NCBI RefSeq assembly: GCF_032341175.1
Contig: NZ_CP135435.1
Span: 4,340,001 to 4,404,000 of the forward strand
Source of the DNA: Bacillus sp. DTU_2020_1000418_1_SI_GHA_SEK_038
Lineage (GTDB): Bacteria; Bacillota; Bacilli; Bacillales; Cytobacillaceae
Direction: 5' to 3'
DNA: 64,000 nt
The first letter of the stretch is position 1, and every line of letters starts with the position of its first letter. The notes under the pieces are model-generated. The model was not told the DNA's origin. It made no database searches and saw only the letters and a list, made by a program, of their open reading frames with translations. The translations under genes were made by a program, and so were the position numbers. Below, piece by piece: positions 55,265 through 64,000 of the stretch.

Positions 55265-55336
55265 GAAGAAAAACAGCACTCTAAGAAAAAGTACTGTTTC
55301 TTCTTAGTTTTTTTAAGAGGGTAGCTAAAAACCTCT
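55265..55336 (-). promoter_or_regulatory. Second preQ1-I riboswitch, upstream of queC
   Basis: On the minus strand, AGAGG (from 55336), a loop with TTAGC, CCTCT, then AAAAAAACTAA (to 55304) fits the preQ1 class I consensus; TTAG can form the pseudoknot with CTAA. Downstream, GAAGAAACAGTAC (55291-55303) pairs with GTGCTGTTTTTCTTC (55265-55279) as a terminator. Alternatively CTAAGAA (55301-55307) pairs with TTCTTAG (55281-55287) as an antiterminator. Ligand binding sequesters CTAAG, so preQ1 should reduce queC expression. Confidence 0.88.
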
Positions 55337-55363
55337 ATCTTAATTAAATTATTTTTTTCTCTT

Positions 55364-55864
55364 TTATCGATTATCTATTTTTTCTGGATTTAAATCATGA
55401 TTCATTAAACGATAATTTGCTATTTCTTCATATTTAGTTCCTGGCTTCCCATAGTTACACCATGGATCAATCGAAATCCCTCCACGTGGAGTAAACTTCC
55501 CCCAAACCTCGATATATCTTGGATCAAGTAATTTAATTAAATCGTTCATAATGATATTGACACAATCCTCATGAAAATCACCATGATTTCTAAAACTAAA
55601 TAAATATAACTTTAATGATTTACTTTCAACAAGTTTTTGATCAGGGATATATGAAATATACATAGTTGCAAAATCAGGTTGATGTGTAAGCGGGCATAGA
55701 CTAGTGAACTCTGGACAATTAAACTTTACAAAATAATCACGATTTGAATGAAGATTATCTACTGCCTCAAGGACCTCTGGTGCATATTCAAATGAATATT
55801 GAGTATTTTGATTACCTAATAGTGTCAAATCTTTTAAACCTTCTTCATGGCTACGGCCAGACAT
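55364..55864 (-). CDS. queF: NADPH-dependent preQ0 reductase
   Basis: A 166-residue T-fold enzyme that reduces the nitrile of preQ0 to the amine of preQ1. [20 protein letters not shown] contains catalytic Cys57 and Asp64, and [13 protein letters not shown] the QueF motif. AGGAGG precedes ATG at 55864. It is the first gene after the preQ1-I riboswitch at 55943-56030, so its product represses its own synthesis. Confidence 0.96.
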   Translation of the reverse strand: MSGRSHEEGLKDLTLLGNQNTQYSFEYAPEVLEAVDNLHSNRDYFVKFNCPEFTSLCPLTHQPDFATMYISYIPDQKLVESKSLKLYLFSFRNHGDFHEDCVNIIMNDLIKLLDPRYIEVWGKFTPRGGISIDPWCNYGKPGTKYEEIANYRLMNHDLNPEKIDNR

Positions 55865-55942
55865 AAAAAAACCCTCCTTGTAAAATGTTTCCCAACACTT
55901 TTCAAAAGAGGCTTCACCAATTATTCTATAAAAACCTTATGT

Positions 55943-56030
55943 AAAAACAGAAAATACCATATCCGATTATGGACATGGCATTTGTCATGTTACCATAGTT
56001 TTTTATAGAGGGTATCAGCTATGAACCTCT
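55943..56030 (-). promoter_or_regulatory. PreQ1-I riboswitch with terminator, upstream of queF
   Basis: Minus strand from 56030: AGAGG, loop TTCATAGCTGATA, CCCTCT, then ATAAAAAACTA to 55996, an excellent match to the preQ1-I aptamer. CATAG in the loop can pair with CTATG at the 3' tail. The expression platform is a hairpin (stem 55971-55983 with 55952-55964) followed by TCTGTTTTT at 55943-55950. Confidence 0.95.
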
Positions 56031-56127
56031 TCATATTCTAGTCCGGGCATTCTTTACTCCAATATCTTATATAATATAAGCGAGAACGTCAAATGGAAAT
56101 TTTTTTGAACAAGAAAACCTTCCCAAT

Positions 56128-56975
56128 TTAATAACCATTTACAAAGGCTATGATTGTTTCCCTTTCATCTTCTGTAAGTTCCCTTTTAACGTGTTTTTCG
56201 TATTCCTGAATTATTCTCTGTTTATCTGCGCCACAAATATCTGTATATTTCGCAATGGTTCTAAGCATGGTGGCTTCCTGATTAAATTCCTCTTTTGAAA
56301 TCGGCTTTTGATGCGAAGGGATATATGTATCTGCATCAAATGATTCCAATTCATCTAATAGCCGAAGGGTTTCGTTGATTGTATAGTTTTCTTTTTCGGA
56401 AAAAATATCAGGATAAATGCAGTCTCCAAGAAAGAGAGTCTTTTCTTCTTGGATATATACTATACTTGAGTCTGCAGCGTGATCCCCGCCAACGTGTTGT
56501 ACGATACAAGTTACCCCGCCAAGGTCAATTTCAACTCGTTTTTCAAAGTTAAATCCGGCAAGACAATTGTGATATCCCGGTGATCCGTGAATTCCTTCTT
56601 AATTGCATTTGCACAAAATTCAATTTCTGATCCTTCTTTCACTCGTGCATCCAATGCCTCGTCTGACCATGAAAGCGGAATTAATTTCTCCGTTTCTTTC
56701 CTCGTTTCTTTGGAAGCAATAGAAACTGTATTAGGTAACGCTGGAAGACCAAAGATATGATCCCAATGCCAGTGAGTAAGGACCACCATATCAGGATTTG
56801 GGACCTGTTTTTTTGTAAGTTCATTCAGAAAATAATTGGTATGGTTTTCCGAGTTGCCTGCATCAATCATTAATGTCTTATTATTGCCAACCACCATTCC
56901 AAGAATAGGCCGGTCGGTCTCCGATATTGGAGTGATACACCAAAAACTTTTACCAATCTTCTCAATCGAGTGCAT
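56128..56975 (-). pseudogene. MBL-fold metallo-hydrolase, frameshifted
   Basis: The first frame, from ATG 56975 (AGGAGG upstream), has the zinc motif THWHWDH near residue 75 but ends soon after PDLTL near 56511. In the next frame the family sequence continues: FEKRVEIDLGGV, GGDHAADSS, LFLGDCIYPD and PSHQKP, to a stop at 56128. One missing T in the ACTTTG run near 56548 explains the break. Repaired it would be about 282 residues and have all zinc ligands. The substrate is unknown. Confidence 0.85.
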
Positions 56976-57220
56976 AAATGACTTCCTCCTTTCCTTCATA
57001 ATAGTTTTGTCGAATAACGGGAATTTACTCCATAGGGCGGTTATTTTAAAAACAATCACTACTTATGATACGGTTCTCCATAACACATCAAAATGAGATT
57101 CTCTTGGATTTTTTTGAAATAACAAAAAGAATGCTAAATAAAACCCGTCCCATGATGGTTTTCATCTCAATTCCTTTTAAATAAGAAGTCTTATCCTCAA
57201 TTAAGTAACCAGCGAAAGTA

Positions 57221-57411
57221 AAATAAGCGGAGATTTTTCGGTTAGATGCAGAATGGTGCTCATTTCGGGGTAAATAAGGGGAGGTTTTCCGACTATGCAA
57301 AGCAAAATCCCTCATTTTCACGTTTTTCGATTCAATAGGCGGAATCTCTCCGTCTATTTAAGCTATTTTTCATTCAATTTACTAATTAAGCGAATTCTTT
57401 CCGACTATTTA
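57221..57411. repeat. Four degenerate AAGCGGA...TTCCGACTA repeat units
   Basis: Related units start near 57221, 57271, 57333 and 57383, spaced about 50, 62 and 50 bp. Each has (A)A(T)AAGCGGA, a T-rich centre and TCCG-CTATT. The last unit overlaps the stop codon of the nuclease gene at 57409. The rest of the gap 56976-57408 shows nothing else. The spacing pattern mirrors that at 37731-37915. Confidence 0.55.
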
Positions 57412-58074
57412 TCTGATAGGGTGCTTAACCTGATCCCCCAACCGATAAGAGCGGACTCTTTTGATCCCAGATGCGGGAATCAACATCTTTTTATCAACTA
57501 GTTGAGAAAGTACTTTTTTAACCGTCTTGTCACTTAGTTTCAAATAATTCTCGACTTCTTTAGGGGATATAGCTTCTCCTTTTCGAATCGCTAGCCGAAG
57601 CACTTCCTTTTCGACAAAGGACAGAGATGTCTGGTCCAGTTCATCACCCAGCCATTGGCCAATCACTTGCTGAACAATCTGTTGGCATCTCCGAGGTTTC
57701 TCTTTCACTTGGTCATAAGAAAAGCGGATCACGGACCATCCGTCAATCACCAACTGGTTTTGTCGTTCCAGGTTGTCGGAAAATTGCCATCTGCTTATAT
57801 TCTTTAGGTGAGGGCCATACCCATCGACCTCAAGGCAAATCCGGATGGCGGGGCGAATATAAGCAAAATCCAAATATCTTTTGCCATTCTTGAAATCATC
57901 AACTTCATATTCTGGATGAAGATACTTGAATTGGTAAAATAAAGGCCACCACACTTGCTTCAAAAACAACATTTCAGCCTGATTGTGACCTTCTTGTAAG
58001 CGCCGCAACCTTTCACCGGTTCTTGCCTTCAAGTGAGTATTCAAAAAGGCCAGGTATTCTTCTTCAAATCCCAT
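57409..58074 (-). CDS. DUF559-type endonuclease with C-terminal winged helix
   Basis: A 221-residue protein. Residues 70-150 carry the DUF559/Vsr-like nuclease core: YLDFAYIRPAIRICLEVDGY with D-x(n)-E-x-D metal ligands, and VIRFSYDQVKEKPRRCQQIV. Residues 160-221 look like a winged-helix DNA-binding segment (VEKEVLRLAIRKGEAISPKE, LSDKTVKKVLSQLVDKKML). The combined architecture suggests a DNA nuclease or nickase with its own targeting domain. ATG at 58074 has AGGAG ten bases upstream. The role is unknown. Confidence 0.75.
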   Translation of the reverse strand: MGFEEEYLAFLNTHLKARTGERLRRLQEGHNQAEMLFLKQVWWPLFYQFKYLHPEYEVDDFKNGKRYLDFAYIRPAIRICLEVDGYGPHLKNISRWQFSDNLERQNQLVIDGWSVIRFSYDQVKEKPRRCQQIVQQVIGQWLGDELDQTSLSFVEKEVLRLAIRKGEAISPKEVENYLKLSDKTVKKVLSQLVDKKMLIPASGIKRVRSYRLGDQVKHPIR

Positions 58075-58669
58075 AGCATCACTTCTCCTATTCAATGGTC
58101 ATGTTCTTTTTCAGCACCCTCTATATACTATATCCGGTCTATGATTTAAACAAAATTTAGTGGACAGACCTTAACTAATTTGGAAACCGTTCTTTCCTCA
58201 GTTTCTTCTAATATCAAATTTTGAATATATATTCGATGCCACGAATGAATCATTACTTTTATATATTCATTTGAACTTCGGACAGATTTTTAACATTAAT
58301 GAGTGTGAATGCGAGTGAAAAAAAGAGGTTTAATGTAGCTTCAATTGGAGAAAGTATAAGGCAAATAAAGACTTACAGAATAGCTAATATTAAAAGAATA
58401 TTTTAAGAGGAATTTGAGGATAGAACTATTTTTATTTTAATAGAATTCTAAAATTTGTCAATCTACTTTCCTGATATTTGGCAATACCATACTTATCATT
58501 TCTATTTCCGATAAGAAAACTTATTATGTTCTAGCCTCCCCAAGCTTAAGGAGAGGCTTTGGCTAAAAGCCTCATTTACTTATGATACGGTTCACCGAGG
58601 TTATTTCTAAATAAGATAATGAGTTGGATTGACTCTATCTAACTTACTAAATCCTAGCCATTTGCCTAT
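58075..58669. other. Gene-free region with no recognisable gene
   Basis: AT-rich sequence of about 600 bp. GAGGCTTT/AAAGCCTC (58553-58573) forms a hairpin that could be a weak terminator for the rSAM gene. Near 58579 there is a GATACGGTTCACCG element. A 33-codon frame with GTG near 58310 has no ribosome site or similarity I recognise. No tRNA or ncRNA is evident. Confidence 0.5.
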
Positions 58670-59551
58670 CTATTTACCAAACCTTTTGCGATATCCGCAT
58701 TTTCTACATAGTTCCTCCACTGCCACTCTTCGTGAAAAACCATCTACAAGGTTTTTTGCTCTATCCATCTCGATAATATCAGAAAATGAATGATCATTAA
58801 TATTTCCTAGATTGATCACTCCCTCACCATCTAGACAACAAGGAATAACCGTTCCGTTTGCTAAAATACCTGCTTGATTTCGCAGGCCATAGCAGAAGCC
58901 CTCCCCATCATCTTCCTCTTCATGTAGTGCAGGCCACTGAAACTCGTAATCTTGATTGATGAAGATGCGGTCCGCAATTTTCACGCCGCTTCCTGGTTCG
59001 ACCTTCTCTTCAATTTTGTAGTCTAAATCAAATTCTTTCTCAATTATTTCTAATAATTCTCTGTTTCGTTGTCTTTCCATATTCATCGTATTGTCTTGTG
59101 TAAGGTTCCATAACCTCAGGGAAACAATCATTTCTGATTGGCTCGTTGCTTCTTTAATAAAAGAAAGAATACTCCTTACATACCCTTCCTTATCTTTAGA
59201 ACCAATATGCCCATCAAAGCTATGGAGTGAGAAATTCATCTGTCTTAGCGCAGGCTTATTTAATAATTTTTCCCTCTTTTTATTAATTAATGTTCCATTG
59301 GTTGTGATATTAACTTTAAACCCTTTTTCATGACTTAAGTCTAACAATTCGTCTATTTTAGGATGGAGCAGCGGCTCCCCTTTTACATGTAAATAAATGT
59401 AATCTGTGTGCGGCCTAATTTGGTCTAATCTCTTAGAAAAATCCTCCACAGAAATGAATTGCTTCTGCCGTTCGGTTGGCGGACAAAAGCTGCATGCAAG
59501 ATTACACACACTAGTAATCTCTAAGTAAAACTTCTTAAACTTTTTCACCAT
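58670..59551 (-). CDS. Radical SAM/SPASM-domain protein
   Basis: A 293-residue enzyme. TSVCNLACSFCPP gives the CxxxCxxC cluster site near residue 16. LHVKGEPLLHPKIDELLDL is the GGEP-like SAM-binding segment. The C-terminal SPASM part has FCYGLRNQAGILANG, VIPCCLDGEG and LCRKCGYRKRF, suggesting an auxiliary Fe-S cluster. SPASM proteins modify ribosomal peptides or mature enzymes; no precursor peptide gene could be recognised on either side. ATG at 59551 follows GAGG. Confidence 0.88.
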   Translation of the reverse strand: MVKKFKKFYLEITSVCNLACSFCPPTERQKQFISVEDFSKRLDQIRPHTDYIYLHVKGEPLLHPKIDELLDLSHEKGFKVNITTNGTLINKKREKLLNKPALRQMNFSLHSFDGHIGSKDKEGYVRSILSFIKEATSQSEMIVSLRLWNLTQDNTMNMERQRNRELLEIIEKEFDLDYKIEEKVEPGSGVKIADRIFINQDYEFQWPALHEEEDDGEGFCYGLRNQAGILANGTVIPCCLDGEGVINLGNINDHSFSDIIEMDRAKNLVDGFSRRVAVEELCRKCGYRKRFGK

Positions 59552-59754
59552 TAATTCCTCACTTCTATGACTACTTAAAACAGGATGAACTATTATTCTA
59601 TCACTATTACAGCATATTTGTTCATTAATGGATATTGCTTATTTAAGGAAACTACAATTACCTTTTTCTGCTTAACAAAATTAACTTTTATTTCCTATTA
59701 CTGATCATACTGCAGTCTACAAGGGAATTTCTTCACTTGTACTGTTTATATAAA

Positions 59755-61634
59755 ATCGAGTAGGAGGCTAATCGTTGATTAGCCGACCTCTCACACCACC
59801 GTGCGTACGGACCCGTACACGGCGGTTCAACCTTTTAAGTACCGATTCTCATAAAGTTTGGACGAATCTTTGAGTCCCCACTTTATGAGTTTTTCTTTTG
59901 TTATTGCTTGATGTAGTGTTTCACTACGTGATAAACGCCAATACCCTTTACGTGAATTAGCCAGCTTCATAGCTTCGTCATGATTGATTCCATATTTACG
60001 AAGCATTTTGTACCTAGTTTTGGGTCTTTTCCATCTTTTCCATATGAGCTGTCTAAGTCGATGATTTAGCCATTGTTGTGTATCTAATATGAATTTCTTC
60101 ATATTTGCTATCCCGTAGTAATTAATCCAACCAGTGATTACTTCATTTATTTTTGATATAATATCCACAAATGTACCAGGGCGTTTTCTACTGGTTTGTT
60201 TTCTTAACTTATCTTTGAAACGTTTCTTTGCCGACCTGCTAGGTCGGCATCCTACTTTCCCATGAGGTTTTGAATATTGAAGCCTAGAAAGGTAGCTGAC
60301 GTGGCTCCACAGACTTTACTTTTCTTAATATTTATCGTCAGTCTTAGGTCTTTTTCGATAAATTGGGTGATGCTTTCCATAACACGTTCACCAGCTCTTT
60401 TGCTTTTGACGTAGATGACGAAGTCATCTGCGTACCTTATGAAACGGTGGCCTCTTTTTTCTAACTCTCTGTCTAATTTGTTTAAATAGACGTTAGCTAG
60501 AATCGGTGACAGCGGTCCGCCTTGCGGCGCTCCTTCTTCAGTTTCGATATAGAAATCATTATCAAGTATTCCAGACCGTAGAAATTTCCAGATAAGTTTA
60601 AGAACTATTTTGTCTGAAATAAATTCTTCGAGATAAGCTCTTAATTTTTGATGATGTATAGTATCGAAGTAACTTTTAAGGTCACAGTCTACTACTACTC
60701 TATAGCCTTCTTGATAATATTGTTCGGCAAGTTTAATAGCTTGGTGAGCATTTCTTCCTTTTCTAAACCCGTAGCTATTATTGGAGAAATGAGGGTCAAT
60801 AACTGGATTAATTGCCTGTAGAATAGCCTGTTGAACTACTCTATCCAAGACACAAGGGATTCCCAAATATCTCTTTGACCCATCGGGTTTTGGAATCGCA
60901 ACCCGTTTAACCGGTTGTGGTTGATAAGTGCCATCTCTTAATTTCTGTTTCAATGCTTTGTAGTATTTAGTCATATGAGCTTCTAGTTCATAAACTGTAA
61001 TACCATCTATTCCCGGCTTACCTTTATTCTTTCTTACCTTTTTATAGGCTTTCCAAAGATTTTCATCTGCGATAACCTTATCAATTAGATTGGTACCATC
61101 TTGTTCTTTCATATCCATGTTGACATTCCTACGCACTCCTACTTACTCTTCAGTTTCCAACTTATCACTCCACAGGTAGCCATCTTTTGGTCTTTACCGC
61201 GATGTTTTCTGCGCTTAGACGGAATGTCTACACCTCCTTGTTTTCCAAGATTTAAGATTGTTCAGTCCTTCGTTCGCTTTCCGAACTACTATGACGTCTG
61301 CTGACTTCTCATGATTCATCAAATTATCACTAATTTGATTGTTAATTGAATAACCCTCATGAGATCTCCCCGGGTAAGGGCGATAACCTTCTTCTCATGT
61401 AACTGCTATATTTACTGTATGGGATTCGGGCAGTATTGGACTTTGTCAGGTAATGCAGACTCATCCGTCCCAATTCAGCCTTGTATATAGTTTCTGTTCG
61501 TCAGTTCGAGAATTTGCCTCCGGCTTCCTTCAGATTCCTCCTCACGGGGGACACCCTTGCCATTAGCTAACAGTTCCTACTGCCAAGCCTGTAGTGGACT
61601 TGCACCACCAAGTTATCGCCCATGCCGGGCGCAC
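59755..61634 (-). mobile_element. Group IIC intron (about 1.88 kb)
   Basis: On the minus strand the element starts GTGCGCCCGGCATGGGC at 61634 and ends ...CTCGAT at 59755. Domain V is visible near 59765-59825 (GAACCGCC...GGTGGTGTG) and domain VI (GGTCGGCTAATC...GATTAGCC) with a bulged A in CCT-A-CTC seven bases from the 3' end. The sequence closely follows the Oceanobacillus iheyensis-type group IIC introns. It is inserted directly behind the T-tract of the terminator at 61635-61668, the classical IIC target. Confidence 0.9.
59827..61118 (-). pseudogene. Group II intron reverse transcriptase/maturase, frameshifted
   Basis: The frame from ATG 61118 holds the reverse transcriptase (GKPGIDGITVYEL, SYGFRKGRNAHQAI, GAPQGGPLSPILANVYL, catalytic RYADDFVIY) but stops at 60252. 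The thumb and X/maturase part continues in another frame (SAKKRFKDKLRKQTSRKRPG, then INEVITGWINYYGIANMKKF) to 59827. An A-run at 60268-60271 one base too short explains the break. Repaired it would be a typical maturase of about 430 residues. Confidence 0.88.
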
Positions 61635-61668
61635 AATAAAAAACCATCAGAGAATTTTCTCCAATGGT
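61635..61668 (-). terminator. Terminator of the deaminase gene and intron target
   Basis: ACCATTGGAGA...TCTCTGATGGT on the minus strand is a mismatched stem followed by TTTTTTATT. The intron starts at the next base. Confidence 0.88.
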
Positions 61669-61744
61669 CTTCTTATGTTAGCGAACGATTCGTGTTTATT
61701 CCGATAAATAGACTATCAACTCAACTTGACCCTCCCCTACCTCT

Positions 61745-63073
61745 TTATATTTCCGCCATTGCTTGCAATGCTCTTCTTTTAAATCCGCATTGTTCCATAG
61801 CCTTTGATAGTTCTGCACGCAAAGCTGTTACATCATGATTCACTAATTTTTTCCCTGCCACCACTTGTTTTCCGGCGATAAACACGTCACTAACATTACT
61901 AGCATTTGAAGAGTAAACTAAAGCGGAATACGGATCATAAATGGGAAACATATTAACTGAATCTGTTTCTACGAGGATGAAATCAGCTTGTTTCCCTGCC
62001 TCGATGGAACCGATTTGCTCTTCTAGACCTAAGACCTTTGCTCCTTCAATGGTTGCTAGCTTTACAATTGCTTTTGCTGGAAATGCACTGCGATCCTGTA
62101 AATGGGTTTTATGAAAATTGGCGAATAATCGCATTTGGCTAAATATATCCAACGTATTCCCGCTGCTTGGTCCATCTGTTCCCAATCCCACTTTTACACC
62201 AGCAGACATTAAATCCCGCACCCTTGCTACACCTTTAGCAGATTTTGTATTAGCACCAATGCAATGAGCTACTTTCACATCATACTTCTGCAACAGCTCA
62301 ATGTCATGATCGGTCAAATGAATACAATGGGCTGCCACGAGCCTTGAACTTAATACACCAATATCCTCTAAAAATTCAATGGGGGTTTGACCCCGTTCTT
62401 TCCGAAATGTTTCCATTTCAAAGTCCATTTCACTTACATGCATCATCCACGGTACATTGTACTTTTTCGATAATATATCTGCCTGCTGAATTACTTCAAT
62501 GGTATTTGAATACGGAGCATGCGGTGCGATTGATGCTTGAATTTTCTTATTCCCCTGCCATTTCGGCAGAAAACGTTCAGCGTATTGTAAGCCGCCCATC
62601 GGCTCCGGCACATCAACCGTGACCGAATCAATGACTGTTTCGGCTAAAAGGGCTCTGGCTTGCATTTCCTCTGCTGCTAGGGCCAATTGATGTTCAAAAT
62701 AATACATATCAAAAAAAGTCGTTACACCGGCAAGCTGCATTTCAGCAATAGCATATTTTCCGCTCGTGTACGCAAGCTGTTCGTTCATGCATTCATTTTC
62801 TAATGGAAATAAGAAGCGGCGTAAACGGTCTGGATAGTCATCACCTAATGAACGAAACGGAATCATGCCGATATGCGTATGCGTATTCACCATGCCGGGC
62901 AATAAAATCGCACCTTTAGCATCGATGCATTGATCATAAATAAGACCCATAGGGAAGGAATTCATCGGCCCCACTTCAATAATGTTCTCATCCGCTACTA
63001 AATAGCCATGGCGAAATTGTTCCATCCCCTCATTCATCGTTAAAATCCACGCATTTTTGATTACTATTTTCAA
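61745..63073 (-). CDS. MTA/SAH deaminase-like amidohydrolase
   Basis: A 442-residue amidohydrolase: metal motif NTHTHIGMIPFRSLGDD, IAPHAPYSNT, VAAHCIHL and LGTDGPSSGNTLDIFSQMR. These match the MtaD/5-methylthioadenosine/S-adenosylhomocysteine deaminase group, which deaminates adenosine derivatives; related members act on other aminopurines. The start is TTG at 63073, overlapping the adenine deaminase stop as TTGA. Co-transcription with an adenine deaminase supports a purine-deaminating role. A terminator follows at 61635. Confidence 0.88.
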   Translation of the reverse strand: MKIVIKNAWILTMNEGMEQFRHGYLVADENIIEVGPMNSFPMGLIYDQCIDAKGAILLPGMVNTHTHIGMIPFRSLGDDYPDRLRRFLFPLENECMNEQLAYTSGKYAIAEMQLAGVTTFFDMYYFEHQLALAAEEMQARALLAETVIDSVTVDVPEPMGGLQYAERFLPKWQGNKKIQASIAPHAPYSNTIEVIQQADILSKKYNVPWMMHVSEMDFEMETFRKERGQTPIEFLEDIGVLSSRLVAAHCIHLTDHDIELLQKYDVKVAHCIGANTKSAKGVARVRDLMSAGVKVGLGTDGPSSGNTLDIFSQMRLFANFHKTHLQDRSAFPAKAIVKLATIEGAKVLGLEEQIGSIEAGKQADFILVETDSVNMFPIYDPYSALVYSSNASNVSDVFIAGKQVVAGKKLVNHDVTALRAELSKAMEQCGFKRRALQAMAEI

Positions 63074-64000
63074 TTTCCTTCATCCTCTACTAACGGGATC
63101 ATCATTTGGGAACGTACATTCATCATCCCCTTGTCGGTAATTTTGATAACAGGTGAAACGGGCAAGGACAGCGTTGAGAAAGACATAATTTCATTGCTGT
63201 TGCGATAGCCTAACGCAATCATTGCCTGACGAACTTCCTTTAATTGTGCGCCCAGTTCTTGGATTGGCGCATCGCTGATAATGCCGCCAACTGGTAATGG
63301 GCAAATGGCTTTTACCTTACTAGCTTGTGTAACGACATAGCCGCCTTGCATGTCTACTAGTTGTTTTTGTGCTGCAATGATATCCTCTGCGCACGTTCCC
63401 ATCACCATTACATTATGATGGTCATGTGCCCATGTTGTTGCGACCGCACCCTTTTCAACCAACGCATGTTCCACAAATCCGTAGGCGATGTCGCCTGTTT
63501 TTCCGTATCGTTCCATGACTACAATCAAAGCTAGCCCGCTATTCTCCCAATCTAGAAATCCATCTACAACGGCAACTTCCCGCTGGACATGCTCAGTAAA
63601 TGTCCCAACTTCCGCAATTTGAATGACGTTAACGATGGCTTTTTCGGATGCATTCACCTTAATCCGTAAATCCTCGGATGTTAGAGCACGACATTGAATG
63701 GATTCGTAAAAGTGCGCAGGGAAATGTGGTTTCTCATCTGGATAGCGGATCTCATTTCCTCGTTCGTGGACCAATTTCCCGTCCTTATACACGGCTGCAA
63801 TCTCTAAACTATCAACGTCATTCAGCAATAGAAAGTCTGCTTTGAAGCCGGATACAATCGCCCCGCGATCCTGAAATCCCATTCTCCTAGCAGGTGTATA
63901 AGTAGCACAGTATAATGCATGTTCTGCGGGCATACCGCTAGAAATCGCTAAGCGAACAAGCGCATTTAAATGCCCATTCAACAAATCGTCCACCATCACA
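63070..64000 (-). CDS. ade: Adenine deaminase (5' end outside window)
   Basis: The last about 310 residues of an adenine deaminase; the frame runs off the right edge. YCATYTPARRMGFQDRGAIV, GFKADFLLLNDV and the C-terminal beta-sandwich with TTWAHDHHNVMVMGTCAEDI, LPVGGIISDAP and MMNVRSQMMIPLVEDEGN are typical. The enzyme converts adenine to hypoxanthine and ammonia. The N-terminal metal-binding domain is outside the window. It is translationally coupled to the deaminase at 61745. Confidence 0.9.
   Translation of the reverse strand, partial: VMVDDLLNGHLNALVRLAISSGMPAEHALYCATYTPARRMGFQDRGAIVSGFKADFLLLNDVDSLEIAAVYKDGKLVHERGNEIRYPDEKPHFPAHFYESIQCRALTSEDLRIKVNASEKAIVNVIQIAEVGTFTEHVQREVAVVDGFLDWENSGLALIVVMERYGKTGDIAYGFVEHALVEKGAVATTWAHDHHNVMVMGTCAEDIIAAQKQLVDMQGGYVVTQASKVKAICPLPVGGIISDAPIQELGAQLKEVRQAMIALGYRNSNEIMSFSTLSLPVSPVIKITDKGMMNVRSQMMIPLVEDEGN

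Noticed and set aside
58310..58410. A 33-codon frame near the radical SAM gene considered as its precursor peptide
   Set aside because: It is on the opposite strand, lacks a ribosome site, and shows no leader/core pattern or cysteines.
59091..59333. Plus-strand 80-codon frame within the radical SAM gene
   Set aside because: It is antisense to conserved coding sequence and has no ribosome site or similarity.

Overview
The window looks like a piece of a low-GC Gram-positive chromosome from the family Bacillaceae. The reasons are strong AGGAGG-type ribosome binding sites, frequent TTG/GTG starts, U-tailed intrinsic terminators after most operons, and a set of recognisable Bacillus-type loci: a pspA-ydjGHI operon behind a SigW-like promoter, ahpCF with a PerR-like box, catDE-like genes behind a YodB/CatR-like operator, preQ1-controlled queuosine genes and a kynurenine operon. 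The genus is inference. I found no rRNA, tRNA, CRISPR array or prophage.

Layout. 0-9 kb: a partial LysR regulator divergent from a CofE-like ligase; then a five-gene minus-strand operon resembling a compact ring-cleavage/meta-pathway (esterase, LigB-type dioxygenase, DoxX, 4-oxalocrotonate tautomerase, hydratase/decarboxylase) divergent from an XRE-cupin regulator, with a paired operator between them; then an AtzC/cytosine-deaminase-like hydrolase and an acetoacetate-type CoA transferase (scoAB). 9-19.5 kb: a tyrosine phosphatase divergent from a MurF-like ligase; the envelope-stress operon pspA-ydjG-ydjH-ydjI; and a four-gene partner-switching cassette (PAS-PAS-PP2C phosphatase, RsbW-like kinase, chemoreceptor, STAS antagonist). 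19.6-31 kb: kynUAB (tryptophan to anthranilate), proC, a TRM11-like methyltransferase, a GIY-YIG protein, mqo with an unusual leader and 21-bp direct repeats, a VanRS-like two-component system, and pucG.

31-45 kb: DinB-like protein, a CaiB/BaiF C-terminal remnant, ahpCF, an MFS transporter, a membrane-anchored hydrolase, EamA transporters (one frameshifted), a frameshifted unknown gene, a two-domain acetyltransferase, a cyclic-2,3-diphosphoglycerate-synthase-like protein and a NupG-type nucleoside transporter. 45-53 kb: VOC and SnoaL proteins, a small membrane protein, an M20 peptidase, a relic oxidoreductase joined to a SigJ-like sigma factor, and the catD-catE-LLM operon divergent from rluF. 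53-64 kb: a queuosine cluster (queF, queC, transporter) carrying two separate preQ1-I riboswitches; a frameshifted metallo-hydrolase; a DUF559-type nuclease; an orphan radical SAM/SPASM protein; a group IIC intron with a frameshifted maturase inserted just behind a terminator; and an adenine deaminase/MTA-SAH deaminase-like gene pair running off the right edge.

Recurring themes are defence against quinones, catechols and peroxides (three loci), purine/amide hydrolases, and families of short palindromic intergenic repeats (12.4, 14.6, 19.5, 22.6, 35.0, 37.7 and 57.2 kb). Four genes are broken by single-base indels, three of them in homopolymer runs. That could be real decay or assembly error and must be settled before these genes are called dead.
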